Shown here one piece after another: positions 1 to 11,100 of a stretch of 64,000 bases of DNA. Both the position numbers and the translations under genes were made by a program. The notes under the pieces were generated by a model, which was not told the origin of the DNA, searched no databases, and saw nothing but the letters and a program-made list of their open reading frames with translations. How positions within the stretch are numbered: position 1 is the stretch's first letter; every line of letters begins with the position of its first letter. The stretch spans positions 8,590,745 to 8,654,744 of the forward strand of contig NC_020166.2 in the NCBI RefSeq assembly GCF_000224145.3, given 5' to 3'. This DNA comes from Ciona intestinalis (lineage: Eukaryota; Chordata; Ascidiacea; Phlebobranchia; Cionidae).

Positions 1-455
1 AAGATGGATACCGTTAGCACATGATATCCCATATAGTACTTTTGGGTAAGATGGATACCGTTAGCACATAATTTCCCATATAGTTCTGTTGGGTAAGATG
101 GGATACAGTTAGCACATAATATCCCATATAGTACTGTGGGGTAAGATGGGTACCGTTAGCACATAATATCCCATATAATACTGTGGGGTAAGATGGATAC
201 CGTTAGCACATAATATCCCATATAATACTGTGGGGTAAGATGAATACCGTTAGCACATAATATCCCATATAGTACTGTGGGGTAAGATGGATACCGTTAG
301 CCCTAAACCCCATATTTCCTGATCGTGTTTAATAAATTAACAACGCTATTTTAGAGTAGTAAAGATTTAGTTCCTTAAATATTCTCGGATTACTACTAAA
401 TGGGACGAGAAAAGGATAACAAAAACACGAACCGTCTTACCCCAACCTACTATAT
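1..455 (+). repeat. 47-bp tandem array at one end of a miniature inverted-repeat element
   Basis: About six near-identical units of 47 bp (core GGGTAAGATGGATACCGTTA) fill 1-300 and pass into unique sequence that ends in the inverse motif CTTACCCCAACCTACTATAT near 435-455. The single-copy relative at 892-1085 has the same two ends without the array, so the array appears to be an expansion of the left end of a non-autonomous DNA element. The array runs off the left edge of the window. Confidence 0.75.
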
Positions 456-891
456 TTGTAATTCACACATTCCAATCCATCATTTCTGATATAGCCGTTT
501 ATTATTCTGCAATTCAACATTATTGCCCCGAAATCACAGCAGTGTTAGATAACACCGTCATTTTCCACTTTGTCGAGATTTTTGTTCCCACCAATAACAC
601 ACGTGAAGACACGGTTGTTTTGTCACAGTTGTAAACCAGGCTTTACCTGAGCAGATAATCAGACCTCCAAAAATGAGGGGGGAACTTTTTCTCACTTCTG
701 CGTTCTATACTCACTGCGATTATTTTGTCAACTGCCGTTTCATAGTTTACAAATTCTCGCATCAAACGGGCACCGGTGTAAGGGCACTACTGTAGAAACT
801 CGAATGGGCTGTTTTAGACGTTATTCATGCTGTTATACAGATATAAGTTTTACTGTGTATAAACGTAGACCTTTTTTATCAGAGGTCATTA

Positions 892-1085
892 TTAGTACTG
901 TGGGGTAAGATGGGATACCGTTAGCACATATTATCCCATTTTTTCTAATCTTATTTTTAACAACTGCCAACGCTCTATTAAAGTGTTAAGAATACGGTTA
1001 TCTAATTCTTTCAATATTATGTGTTTAATACCAAATGGGAAAAAATAAAACATGTCCCATCTTACCCCAGCCTTACTATATATTA
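892..1085. mobile_element. Miniature inverted-repeat element, TACTGTGGGGTAAGATGG family
   Basis: The left end TACTGTGGGGTAAGATGG and right end CCATCTTACCCCAGCCTTAC are approximate inverted repeats about 190 bp apart. The interior shares the ACAACTGCCAACG and ACCAAATGGGA blocks with the copies at 1-455, 3625-3822 and 30335-30782. It has no coding capacity. Confidence 0.75.
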
Positions 1086-1667
1086 GTCAGCCGTATACCA
1101 CGCAGCATATATGCACGCAGGTCATTATAGCTGAGTGCTTTGTATGCGCTTTGATAGATAAGCGGAGTTCCAGATATCGCGGGCTGTGTAACAAATTGCC
1201 GCCGAATGTTTGTGACGCAACAATCTCACAATTTGTTACGTCACAGTCTCAATTAGTCAGTCACAATAGGTTATATATACTGTTGCTGCTAGGCGAATTT
1301 TACTCGTATTTTGAGCTGGCTTTTCAGGAATATTTCGCAAACCGACATTTTTCGCCTTTGAGTTTTATTGACCCCAATGAAGACTCTGTATGCAAAACGT
1401 TTTTAAGGAAATTTTGTCCGTAAGAGCTTCTTCAAATACAACAATAGGAACTAGGACGAGTTATTGCGTTCAGAATAAAAGTCATTGTTTTTATCGATCG
1501 TTTAATCGCATGCAATAAGAAAAACTAACGAACTTTGGTTTATAAGATGCTTGTTGGATATTACTTACAAATGTAATCAGCGTATCAGGGATAGGTGGTG
1601 TTTTTGTCAGTTTTAGAGATTTATTTAAAAGCGAAAAGTTTTCAGTAAATAGCTAAAGAAATGAATG

Positions 1668-1860
1668 CATCTTGTTCGTATGCCGGGGCAACGACAATCG
1701 TTATAAAACGGGTTTCTGTTTCATACATTTTGTGCCAGCTTAGGAGTTACCCTGTATGTAACTTATTTATCCTCGCATGGCGGGGCAACGACAGTCGTTA
1801 TAACACTGGTGTTCATACACCTTGTGCTTGCTTATAAGTTACCATGTGTTACTTTGTGAG
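1668..1860 (+). repeat. Dispersed ~100-bp AACGACAGTCGTT unit, two copies
   Basis: Two consecutive units each run from a TATTTATCCTCGCATGGCGG block through the near-palindrome AACGACAGTCGTT to CATACACCTCGTGCC-like and GTTACCACGTATGTAACTT-like blocks. Other copies, both orientations, lie near 2120-2262, 6358-6596, 10190-10460, 15265-15390, 16135-16345, 16805-16915, 18880-19005, 19440-19680, 21395-21500, 27255-27360, 27975-28100, 28930-29110, 33625-33790, 34225-34440, 36455-36580, 39050-39165, 40250-40350, 41730-41840, 42540-42640, 43905-43995, 45915-46130, 48960-49080, 50440-50555 and 62330-62445. Confidence 0.8.
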
Positions 1861-2119
1861 TAATTTTTCTTAGAGTAAAGATCGACACGAAAAGATAAAC
1901 CGATCTTATAAGTTGCTTGGCGACTAGACTGGATTTTAAGACCTGAGATTCTGGAAGTGTCTTTGTTTATAGAAAGGCCAACGCGTTGAATTTATTGCAA
2001 TCTGGTTTTATATTATTTTGCAATTACCGGAAAAACAAGACAATTTAATTTATTGTTTTTCTCGTTTGTTTTATTAAACAATAGTTCACAAAGTTATATA
2101 CGTCGTAACTCGTAATATA

Positions 2120-2262
2120 ACGACTCTTGTTACCCCGCCACGCGAGAATAAACAAGTTACATACGTGGTATCTTGTAAGCGGGCATGAGGTGTATGGAAC
2201 AGAACGCCCATGTTATACCGACTGTCGTTGCCTCGCCATGCGAGGATAAACAAGTTACATTT
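2120..2262 (-). repeat. Dispersed ~100-bp AACGACAGTCGTT unit, reverse copy
   Basis: Reverse-strand copy: GTTACATACGTGGTA, TGTAAGCGGGCATGAGGTG, GACTGTCGTTGCC and GAGGATAAACAAGTTACAT follow in order. The short open frames on both strands here are products of the repeat. Confidence 0.75.
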
Positions 2263-3624
2263 AGCCTCGGTATTCCCATGTTTATGAATGAAACTTCGTT
2301 AGTGTTAGCTGCGTTGGCGCCTAAGGAGTCGAACGTAGATAAAAATCCGCCCGTTTCACTTTTATAAGCAGTCAACCCTGACTGGCTGTGATGAACTGAA
2401 AACGTTATAGCGTTGATAATGCGTCACGTATTTTCCAAATTTCCAAACCCGATGATTGACGTTTGGTTGGTTTAAAACTATGTCAAAAAATGCAGTAATA
2501 ATTATCAACAAAAAATCCCGAAATAAAATAACCATGTAAAACTGCAGCGTTTCGGAATGTTTTTTTTTTTCGATTTTGTTATCTACTCCGAACTTTTTCA
2601 TAAAAATTTAAACGGAATCATTTAAAAAACAAAACTAATCACATGGTATTATATATTATAGTCATAGTCGCCCTATTTGCCTACAAACTTTATTCATATG
2701 TTTCCGATTGAATTTTTGATAAACTTATTCTCAAAACTGTGCCTCGGCCCACCGGCCCACGGGTGTTATTCTTCGTCATGCTTTGATTAAAGCTTCGAAA
2801 ACAAATTTTCGAATTTTTTGAATGTAAGTTTCCCATATACGTACACAATGGGAAAAGATAGGAAGTTTTTGTTGCGGGCTAATACGGAATTTTGTACAAA
2901 ACATGTGATGGCTAATTAGTTTTACATTTTGTCAAAGACAACATGATTCTGATTGAAATTAATGTGAAAAAGTTGCACGCAGTAACATCTTGGGTGTCGT
3001 GGTAATGAGCCAACTCTGGCCTAAACTCAGGTCTCATGGTTTGCCACGCTGTAGGACCTCACCCACGCAGAATATGATTCTAATTGAGTGTTGGGTAATA
3101 TTTTCATAGCAAAATAACTTCCCGGCCATTACGGCAAATGTTTATAATACTTTCACTCAGCTCAGTGGCGCTAAATGGGCTCGGTAGCCACTATAATATT
3201 AAGTGAGCTTACAGTGTTTCCATTTAAAAAAATCTACCGCTTATATTCGCTATCTAGGTTCTGCATGTGCAGCACTGCAATTTGTCATGAATTCTCGGCT
3301 TTTACAAAAGGCGCCACGAATTTCATTTTCTTTATTCTCCGTATTTTAGTTTAAATCGTTGTCAGTGAGTGTCGAGTCAAAGGTTTAAATTTATGTTTGA
3401 ATGAACTCAGGTTACTGCCAGTTTGTCATTCATTATCAGCAGATTCTGGTCAAAAATCGAAACTTTATCTTTTTCCATCTGTCGTCTTTCCTAGAATATC
3501 TGAATAAATTCCTCTGCGCACGGACTTAACTCATGTATTTGTCAAACGTCTTATTTACAGAGCTGAGTTCTTATATGCGTGATTGTCGTACAAGTGGGAG
3601 GCGTATACGGTATAGTGCGACTTA

Positions 3625-3822
3625 TTCTCATATAGTAATATGTGATAAGATGGATACCGCACATAATACTCAATAATTCGTATCGTGTTTTTAACAATTA
3701 ACAACGCATTTCTAGTTCGTGATGATACGGTTTTGTATTTCTGTAAATATTCTTTGTTTACCACCAAATGGGTTGATAAAAACAATGGAAACATGAACCA
3801 TCTTACCTCACCCTGCAGTATC
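3625..3822. mobile_element. Miniature inverted-repeat element, decayed copy
   Basis: Same family as 892-1085: a left end ATAGTAATATGTGATAAGAT, the internal ACAATTAACAACGC and ACCACCAAATGGG blocks, and a right end CCATCTTACCTCACCCTGCA. The ends are more diverged than in neighbouring copies. Confidence 0.65.
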
Positions 3823-4062
3823 AAAATTGTTTTGACCATTTAAAATGTTTTCAATAAAATGTTCCATCGTTTCCGTTTAAAAACCTCAATTTAAATTCTG
3901 TTTCAGTTGTTAAACTACTTTTTACTGGAAGTATTAAATACAAATTGACTTTAAATGAATTCGAAATTTAATTCTTTGAATGTTCAGGCGTGTCGTTAAA
4001 TTTTACTGCATGTTTTTGTGGATTGGTTAAAATGAAAAATCAAAAAAATAAAGTGACCTGAC

Positions 4063-4320
4063 GTGTGGATAAATAGCAAAGCAAGCATGGTTGTAGGAAA
4101 GTTAAGAACATCTAGACCCAGGAGGAATTCCTCCAAAAGAAGAAGTCGCAAGAACCCGTCAAAGGTTAGATCAGGATCGACAAGAGAACAAACAACACGT
4201 AAACTGATGCAGAGGAGACGAACCTGGCAAGGGCGGGAAGCAGTTTCAAGAAGTTTTGTCTTAATGTCTGAAGTTATGAAGAAAGTGCAGCAACGGTTTG
4301 ATGGCGAGGTATTGGTGTAA
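4063..4320 (+). other. Possible 5' exon region of the sodium channel (unresolved)
   Basis: This island is richer in GC and in Lys/Arg/Glu codons than its surroundings and lies 0.8 kb before the first recognised channel exon. One frame is open for 85 codons. A second frame reads TQEEFLQKKKSQEPVK between an AG and a GT, faintly like the Lys/Glu-rich cytoplasmic N-terminus of sodium channels. I could not find the conserved LDPYY block expected just before the first transmembrane exon, so a coding role is only a guess. It could equally be 5' UTR. Confidence 0.2.
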
Positions 4321-4924
4321 CCGGCGCATTAAACCTGGTATTTGTGGGGAACTGTCCCACAGTGCTTGGCGTGCCTGCCTCTACCTCAAGGGGCACAATT
4401 CGAGGCCAGTCGCTGCTACCACTATAGGCCTTTTTGTCGCTGTAAACCTCTTCTTTTCTCGCCGCCGCGTTGCAGAAGTTAGAGCGACTTCTTTTTAATT
4501 ATAGATCACAAATTTAAAATAAAATTAGTTTTTATTTTTTGTTCAACTTAATCTCGAGGTTGATCCCGCTTCTACCGCACGCGATGCGGAAATAATACGC
4601 TTTGTTTATATTGATATCGTCGCTATTTATTTAAATACACGATGCGGATTCTCACAAAGTAGGGACTCAAGTGGCGATTTCTTAATAATTTATGATCTGT
4701 TGCAACCTGGTTTTTGTAAGTCCGGATATACTTGCTTTAATTATATACTATTCCATTTTTTGTATTGGTTGTAAATAGAAAATTTAAATTATATGTTATA
4801 GCTTGGCGAGGTCATATACAACGTGGCTCGCTATGTGACCTGCAGTGGTTTAGGTCAAACTTGGACTTTATCGCAACGATATTTAATACCGGTATCCATC
4901 TTACCCCACCGTGCTATATCATGT

Positions 4925-5118
4925 GTTAGGGTGGGGGAAGACGGGACACCTTTAGCACACAATATCCAAATATCTGGACTGTATTTTAACAATTACCTAC
5001 GGTTTATGAGAGTCGTGAGGATACGGTTTTATGATTCGTTAAATGTTCTTTGTTTACTACCAAATGGGACGAGAAATTAGAATAAAAATGTGTCCCATCT
5101 TTCCCCACCCTACTATAT
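4925..5118. mobile_element. Miniature inverted-repeat element, TAGGGTGGGGGAAGA family
   Basis: Left end TTAGGGTGGGGGAAGACGGG and right end CCCATCTTTCCCCACCCTAC are inverted repeats; the interior has TTTTAACAATTACC and CTACCAAATGGGACGAG blocks. The insertion ends about 45 bp before the acceptor of the first recognised channel exon. Confidence 0.8.
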
Positions 5119-5163
5119 ACATTCACATCAAAACATCAATCACCATCATTGCCATATTTTCAG

Positions 5164-8100
5164 ACCTACATTGTTGTGAACGATCAAGGTTCAATCTTCC
5201 GCTTCAGTAAGGCCGAGTCCCTTTTTCTATTCGGCCAGGAAAGTCGCCTCCGTAACGCCGCCATCAATCTCTTCATTAAGCCGATGTTTTCCAATTTCAT
5301 AATGCTCGTCATCCTGTTTAACTGCGCATGCATGGTGCTGGAAAACCCGCCGCATTGGGTAGACGACTACTTAGAGTAAGTTATATTACTTAAGCAGTCT
5401 GTTTTTCTTTGTAAATGTTCAGGCCATGCTTACACCTTATGCCAGTAATTGGTCTTCGAGTGCTGGGGGTAATGAACCAACTCCGCCTAATTTTAGAGGC
5501 TGGGGTAATAGGACAACTCTGGCGTAAATATAGAATAGACAACTGGTATATATACACATACTTTTATACCATTGTAAGACGGTGATTGTTTTGGGGTGTT
5601 GGGGTAATGAACCAACTTTGGTCTAAACCCTAAGTCCAAGCACCTCATTGATGTAAAATATCTTAGAAACAATAAAAATAACGTACAATAAATTAATTAA
5701 AACAATAGAGAGAAGGGAAAATGTTGTTACAACATGTTAGACGTTATAATATATAGCAGGGTGGGGGAAGATGGGACACCTTTAGCAGATAAATCTAAAT
5801 ATCCTGATCGTGTTTTAAACAATTACTAACGGTCAATGGGAGTCATGGGCATATAGTTTTATAATTTCTTGAATGTTCTTTGTTTACTACTAAACGGGGC
5901 GAGAAAATAGAGGTAAAAGGTGGCCCGTCTTCCCCCACCCTACTGTATACTTAATAAAAAATGTCAAACTACAATTGTGGCTTCTAAACCCAATACAGCA
6001 GATACAGATGTTTTTACGCCTCCAGAATTGCGTGTTCGATTGATTTATAGCTCTCATAACATTCCATTTAATCCGATTTGAGAAAGGCAAATGTTTGGTT
6101 TGCGCTCCATTTAAAATTCACAATAGCGTAAACAGTGGCCTCTCTGTGTCAAAACATTGTCGTTTATCTTTGACCTTGATGGTTGCTACTTTATCGCCAA
6201 ATTGGTTAGCCCTGTAACTTATAGAGTTTCAGGATTCGAGGCTCGTCGCTGCTACTGTCATGGGCATTTGTGTCCTTGCTCAATACATTTAAATTGCAAT
6301 TACTGCTTTACCACAGTGGTCACTAATGAGTTGTTCAAATTGTCAGCCGTACAGAAAATAATCACCCACAAAGTTACATACGCGTTTAAATTATAAACGG
6401 GCACAAGGTGTATGAAACAAAACACCCGTGTTATACCGACTGTCGTTGCCCGCCATGCGCGGATAAAAAGGTTGCATACAGGATAATTCGTAAGTGGACG
6501 GAATAATTCGTAAGTGAGGTGTATGAAACAGAACACTCGTGTTGCAATGACTGTCGTTGCCCCACCATGCGAGGATAAATAAGTTACATTCATTCCTCCA
6601 CTATATACGTTAACTCCCACATTACCTCAACAGATACGTTTTCACCGCCATCTACATAGCAGAGGCCACAGTTAAGATCACGGCAAGAGGTTTCGTCCTT
6701 CATAGTTTCTCATATCTACGAGACCCCTGGAATTGGCTCGACTTTATTGTCATCGTATCAGCGTAAGTACAATCTATTCTAATTGTACAGTGGGGTGGGA
6801 AAAGATGGGTCCCTGTTTCATTCTATTTTATCGGCCCATTTGATGGAAGTAAACATGAAACTTTCAAAGAATTATAAAACTGTACCCTTACGACTTCCAT
6901 AGACCGTTGTTGATTGTTTGAAACCCGATCTGGATATTTGGATGTTATACGTACCCAAAGTGTCCCATTACTCCCATATCCCCCTCCCTATACTATTATA
7001 TTCTATTAAATTTGGGCGAGACTCAGCGCAAAGAACGCGATGAATCTGGAATTTGGGCCACATTGTTTTCATTAACCCACCAAAAATCACTAGTTTACGA
7101 TCGTATAAAATACAAGCATTTCGTTTAGTCCCACGGCAGGAACGTCAGTTAGAAAAACGTAGTAACTTAGGAATACCCACACAAATTTATATGACCTTTC
7201 TCTTCTAAATATATGATTATTATATATTTATTTATTTCTGAAGCGATGTGTCCATATTTATTCATATAATGTGTGATACTATTAAATATTAGTTCTAAAG
7301 TCTTTAAAATAGCCGCGATACCATCGGGAAAATATTGTTTTTCGCGGGAATAGCGGCTTCAACTTCCCGCAAGTGATCACCAGTTACGCCCCTTCTTTTC
7401 AGGCTTGCCACGGAAATCCTAAAAGCCATCGTTCGCTCCACAATGCTGGGGCAGATTGCGGTTCTAAGGACGTTTCGTGTGTTGCGGGCGTTAAAGACAA
7501 TGTCAGTAGTTCCCGGTAAGCAAATATCTCTCGTTACTTAGTCGTTAGATAACTCTATTATAATTACCGCTATAGTAATATTAAAATACAACGCACCGGT
7601 TGCCAGTATTTTATAATAGGTCGGGGGAAGATGGGACGCCTTATCATTCTATTTTCTCGTCCCATTTGGTAGTAAACGAAGAACATGTCAAGAATTTTAA
7701 AACCGTATCCTCACGACTCTCATAGACCGTTGTTAATTGTTTAAAACACGATCAGAATATTTGGATATTATGTGCTAAAGGTGTCCCATCTTCCCCCATC
7801 CTACTATATATATATATCGACACGAATACACCGAACTTAAATATATAGACCGAAACGAGAAACACATATTCGTTAGAATCATTTTATAATTACCGCTACA
7901 TGGTATTAATAACCAGTATTTAAAATACTGAAAAAAACGACTGCGCTTAAACTTTTTTTTCTTTTCAACAAACTTTTTCTTACTTTTTTTTCAACATAGA
8001 AAGCTTACTTCATTACTCTATTACATTTTTCGCAATGACACAGCAAAACGCAGGGGTCCGTACAATATCTTCAATACAGACGGGAACGAAGTCATTCCTA

Positions 8101-11100
8101 TTTATAACCAAATCGCTCCGTTAGCCTTTGGTAGGGGTTATTTTTCTGCGTTTTGATTGGTATATGGACGTGTCTTGTGGAAACACGTTGTCACCGAAGC
8201 GTAACAAAGCGATTTAATTAGTTAAAAAATACCAGGATTTTAAAACACGATCCAGCACGCAAAGGTAATCAATTTACTTTGCTTTCTAAAAGCTTAAATA
8301 CAAGCTGTCTCGGAAAGTCAGTGATTTTCTCGTGTCCGTTAATGTCACGCTCAATTTGCTTTGTCGGTTCCTATGTTTTATTAATGACCAACTCAGCCGA
8401 TCTAATGCCCCCCCTTATAATATATGTATCTTTACTGCTGCGGGCCTGTGGGACATTCCATGACGCATTGGTGGTATGTCTCATCAAGCTACAATTAAAC
8501 CAACCCACGCTTTCATATTCAAATCATCGATTTAAACGTTCGGCCTATCTTATCTACCATTACGGGCCGGCGCCTTGGCGAAGTGGTTAGCGCGCCTGTC
8601 TGTTGCCAAGAGTTTAAATGGAAGAATCCAAAAATGTAATCACATGCAAAGTTACATACATGGTAACTTGTAAGAGGACACGAGATGTATGAAACAGAAT
8701 TCGAATCTTAAGCTGTCACCTTTATAGACGTATGTGTCCCTGGGCGAGTCTTTGAACGAAAAAATGCTCCAACTTAAAACAGAGAACAATTTAAAACTTA
8801 CTTCATTAATTTTCGAGGCGTTGCCACCATTGTGAACATATGTGCGAATATTATCCTTGGAAAGGACACTTAACGTAACTGCTATTAAACACGCAGAACA
8901 ACTAACTTTGGACCCGGCTTGCTTACTAAAAGCTTCTATTGTTCCTTTATTACAATGAATCGTCTTTCATTCAATCCTCACGTGCCATCATTGTCGATTA
9001 CAATAATTAGTTTTAAATGAATATTTTTTGGCAAACCACTGGTGTTATTTACCATCACTTCCCGTGTGGTCTTGCAGGTTTGCGGGGGATCGTGAAAGCA
9101 TTACTTCGATCCATCCACGCACTGAAAGACGCCGTCGCCCTAACAGTGTTCTGCGTCTCAGTGTTCGCGCTGATCGGGTACCAGCTCTTTCACGGCACCT
9201 TGCGGCAGAAGTGTGTTTTGAGCTCGAACTCCCCAGTCCTTGCGCCAGATGCTTTATACGCACTTGATAAAGAAGCGAACTTCTTCAGACAAGAGTTTGA
9301 TTTCGCCAGCGCATGTTTAAAACAAGACTTCAACGAGAGTTACAATGACAGCTCACACTACAATACCACACCGGTGCAAACTTTAACGCCTTTATACCCA
9401 CATCCTAAAGACTGCCATCTTACCAAGTTTTTACCTCCATGCGATGGTACGCAGTGGTGCGATGAAGATGTTATATTTATTGAAAGGATACTGACCACGG
9501 TCAACAACACGCTAACTAAAGCTGTAAACCAATCCGAACAACATTGTGTATCGCAGCTTACGATGCCAATGTATGTATCAGCTTGGTCGTCTCTCGCGTA
9601 TAAGGTGGGCTTACATATACCCAGCCTGAATAACGGTACGTTTGAGTGCGCGAATAGTACGAGTAATAGCACAAGTGCTGAGCCCTATTGCAATACCATG
9701 GTGCATATGGACATTGCTGACATAACGTGCCTTAGGGAGTCACAATACGGTGGTAATGGCTCATATACAAGTCACAACGCTTCAAAGGACTTGAAACACT
9801 GGGGTTCAAGGATGGCCTACGGTTGCAGTAGCGTCCCCAAGTGGTATGCAAGGAAACTGATAATATCTCTCCGGATCGTAACGCCAAACAACAAGAGTTC
9901 ACCGGAGCTGTTGTTTTATTCCTCTGACCCAAAAGCCAAGGATTTAACGCAGTGGAAAGACGACGTTGAGAACCACTGCATGACGGAGCCGACGACGGGA
10001 CTCTACTATTTCCCCATGTCTTCGAATAGACCGAAACCGGAACCTATTTACTGCGCTATTGGAAACGAGTAAGTGGTATATTTTGTTTATTTTTTGATAA
10101 CGGAGAACGTAATAATAATAAAATAACGAGGATAATGGAATTAGGTGCAAAAATACAGTCGTTAAAACATGGCGCGTAGCACAACTTCTAGGCGAGCACG
10201 GGGTGTACGAAACAGAACACTCGTGTTCGACTAGCGTTGCCCGCCATGCGAGGCTGAAAAAGTTACATACATGGTAACTAGTAAGCTGGCACGAGGTGTA
10301 TGAAACAGAACACCCGTGTTATAACGACTGTCGATGCCCGCCATTTGAGGATAAATAAGTTACATACGTGGTAACTTGTAAGCAGGCACGATGTGTATGA
10401 AACAAACCACCCATGGTATAATGACTGTAGTTGCCTCTACACGCTATAAATAAGTTACATTTATTCAATAACTTACTCAATAAGCATGTTTAGTGATATG
10501 TGTCCACTGGGTTACGGATGTTACGAAGCCGGCGGGAACCCCGATTATGGTTACACGAGTTTCGATCATTTCTTCCTCGCATTTCTTACATCGTTTCGTC
10601 TTGTTGCGCTCGATTCGTGGAGCAGATTGTACTACTTGGTAAGAAATATAATAATTAATATTAACATATGTTTATGTGCTAGTGAAGAACCCATACGTTA
10701 TCTTAACGCTAAACGTAACTACTATAATTACTAATTCGGTAGAAAATGAGTCTTGGTATTGAGGTAATGGGCCGCATCTGGACTAAATCCCAAGTCCTGG
10801 ACAAGGACTTCAACCATATAGAATAGAAGGAGATGTCCCAAAACAAAAATAAAAGGCACCAGTAAAGAAATTGCAATACAACCTATACATACTCTCAGAC
10901 ACTTCACACCATTGGAAAGACGTATGCCATATTCTATATAGTAGTTGTGCTTCTTGGTTCTTATTACTTGGTCAACCTTATCCTTGCTGTTGTATATATG
11001 GCTTATGAGGAACAACAGGCTGTTGTGGAAGAAGAAGAATTGGTGAGTAAACGATGTTCTGTATATTCAACACCAAAGTAAAGTTTTCCGGCCTCTAGCC

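Larger units (their letters stand above)
456..4062. other. Gene-free upstream stretch with dispersed repeats
   Basis: I see no convincing coding sequence here. It holds two miniature inverted-repeat elements, two clusters of the roughly 100-bp AACGACAGTCGTT unit, and a diverged single copy of the 97-bp GTAATGGGCCAACTCTGG unit near 2990-3110. The 123-codon open frame at 1052-1423 begins inside a repeat and resembles nothing I know. The channel promoter may lie here but I cannot point to it. Confidence 0.5.

Noticed and set aside
1052-1423. 123-residue open frame
   Set aside because: Starts inside the right end of a miniature element, has no recognisable similarity and no neighbouring splice partners.
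8279-8590. 103-residue open frame in a channel intron
   Set aside because: No similarity, ends in a tRNA-like repeat fragment, and the channel splices across it in frame.
8562-8620. Possible tRNA gene
   Set aside because: Box A-like GGCGAAGTGGTTAGCGCGCC is present but no complete cloverleaf or proper box B; it fits a tRNA-derived SINE fragment.
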